Of a stretch of 64,000 nucleotides of DNA, positions 63,635-64,000 are shown piece after piece. Numbering within the stretch: the stretch's first letter is position 1; the number at the start of each line of letters is the position of its first letter. The notes beneath the pieces were generated by a model that worked only from the letters and a program-made list of their open reading frames with translations, searched no databases and was not told where the DNA came from. A program made the translations under genes and the position numbers. This DNA is from Actinomycetes bacterium (GTDB taxonomy: Bacteria > Actinomycetota > Acidimicrobiia > Acidimicrobiales > Bog-793), in contig JAKBPI010000001.1 in NCBI GenBank assembly GCA_021829645.1, forward strand, positions 71,206 through 135,205. The letters are read 5' to 3'.

Positions 63635-64000
63635 TTATGAGCTCGGCGCCCTTAAGGAATAGCCGGCTCCTCTTAGGGTATGAATAAGAGGTGAATCCTG
63701 AGAATCAACTTTTTTCCGAAGATAACTTATATAAGTCTCAACGACGTTTGCATCTCCTTCAAAATCGTATTCCCATACATAATCGAGAATTTGAGCTTTT
63801 GACAAAACTCTCCTGGGATTCAGCATTAGATATCTGAGAAGCTTAAACTCTGTAGGTGTCAGCTCTATTGGCCTGTCCCCCCTGTAAACCTCTCTCGTCT
63901 CTTCGTCAAGTTCCAAATCATGGAATGTTAGCTTTGCTTTACTTCCCGACGACTCACCCGTTCTGCGCAGAATTGCCCTTAGACGAGCCACCAATTCTTC
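63635..64000 (-). CDS. OmpR/PhoB-family response regulator, C-terminal part (cut by window edge)
   Basis: Only the last 121 residues are inside the window; the frame continues past 64000 (it reads ELVARLRAILRR at the edge), so the receiver domain lies outside. The visible part is the winged-helix DNA-binding domain with LTPTEFKLLRYLMLNPRRVL, NVVETYISYLRKKV and the wing LIHTLRGAGYSLR. Cognate of the downstream kinase. Confidence 0.92.
   Translation of the reverse strand, partial: EELVARLRAILRRTGESSGSKAKLTFHDLELDEETREVYRGDRPIELTPTEFKLLRYLMLNPRRVLSKAQILDYVWEYDFEGDANVVETYISYLRKKVDSQDSPLIHTLRGAGYSLRAPSS

Overview
The window looks like part of the chromosome of a low-to-moderate-GC actinobacterium. 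The gene order sigma/anti-sigma, DUF2342 metalloprotease, tilS, hpt, folE, folP, folB, folK, nadB, nadC, coaX, lysS, clpC, radA, disA, carD, ispD, ispF, rlmB is the one seen in Actinobacteria. A SigH/SigR-type sigma factor with a zinc anti-sigma factor, and a protein of the mycothiol-linked TIGR03086/maleylpyruvate isomerase family, point the same way. A secreted S53 (kumamolisin-like) acid peptidase would suit an acidic habitat, and a member of Acidimicrobiia is a reasonable but unproven guess. No rRNA, CRISPR array or prophage was seen. There are two tRNAs (Ser-GCT and Arg-ACG).

Layout. 1-4.15 kb: a Zur-type repressor divergent from a zinc ABC importer (znuA, znuC and two znuB genes). 4.15-5.65 kb: a small accessory locus. 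It holds two near-identical 100-bp repeats, each with a promoter, a compact hairpin RNA and a terminator; the remnant of a transposase on the other strand; and an Abi_2/AbiF-family HEPN gene broken by one frameshift and one nonsense codon. 5.8-7.25 kb: citrate synthase and its terminator. 7.25-31.4 kb: a long, mostly minus-strand housekeeping block (rRNA methylation, isoprenoid, c-di-AMP, DNA repair, ClpC, tRNA charging, CoA, NAD, folate, purine salvage, tRNA modification, redox sigma factor). 31.5-35.8 kb: the three-subunit proton-translocating transhydrogenase, a dienelactone hydrolase and a small DUF protein. 35.8-39.2 kb: the S53 peptidase. 39.4-43.7 kb: tRNAs and poorly characterised membrane or secreted proteins.

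43.7-47.5 kb is the second accessory locus: a ClC chloride channel/antiporter translationally coupled to a MarR regulator, with a perfect 15-bp inverted repeat wrapped around the promoter -10 box, followed by a two-gene unit that reads as a Kiwa anti-phage system (kwaA, kwaB). 47.7-56.8 kb: an MFS (phosphate-symporter-like) transporter, small secreted proteins, a CsoR-family repressor, and envelope genes (a methyltransferase with an Ig-like domain, an LCP ligase, a Tat-exported DMF_B-domain protein, a divergent Lgt). 57-64 kb: methionine sulfoxide repair (msrB-msrA), GtrA, a PPOX-fold protein, a DEDDh exonuclease, a histidine phosphatase and an OmpR-type two-component system cut by the window edge.

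The most interesting material is the AbiF-type locus with its duplicated RNA gene directly in front of the HEPN toxin-like gene, arranged like an RNA-antitoxin system, and the Kiwa pair beside the ClC-MarR unit. Function is inferred from motifs and context only; no database search was possible.
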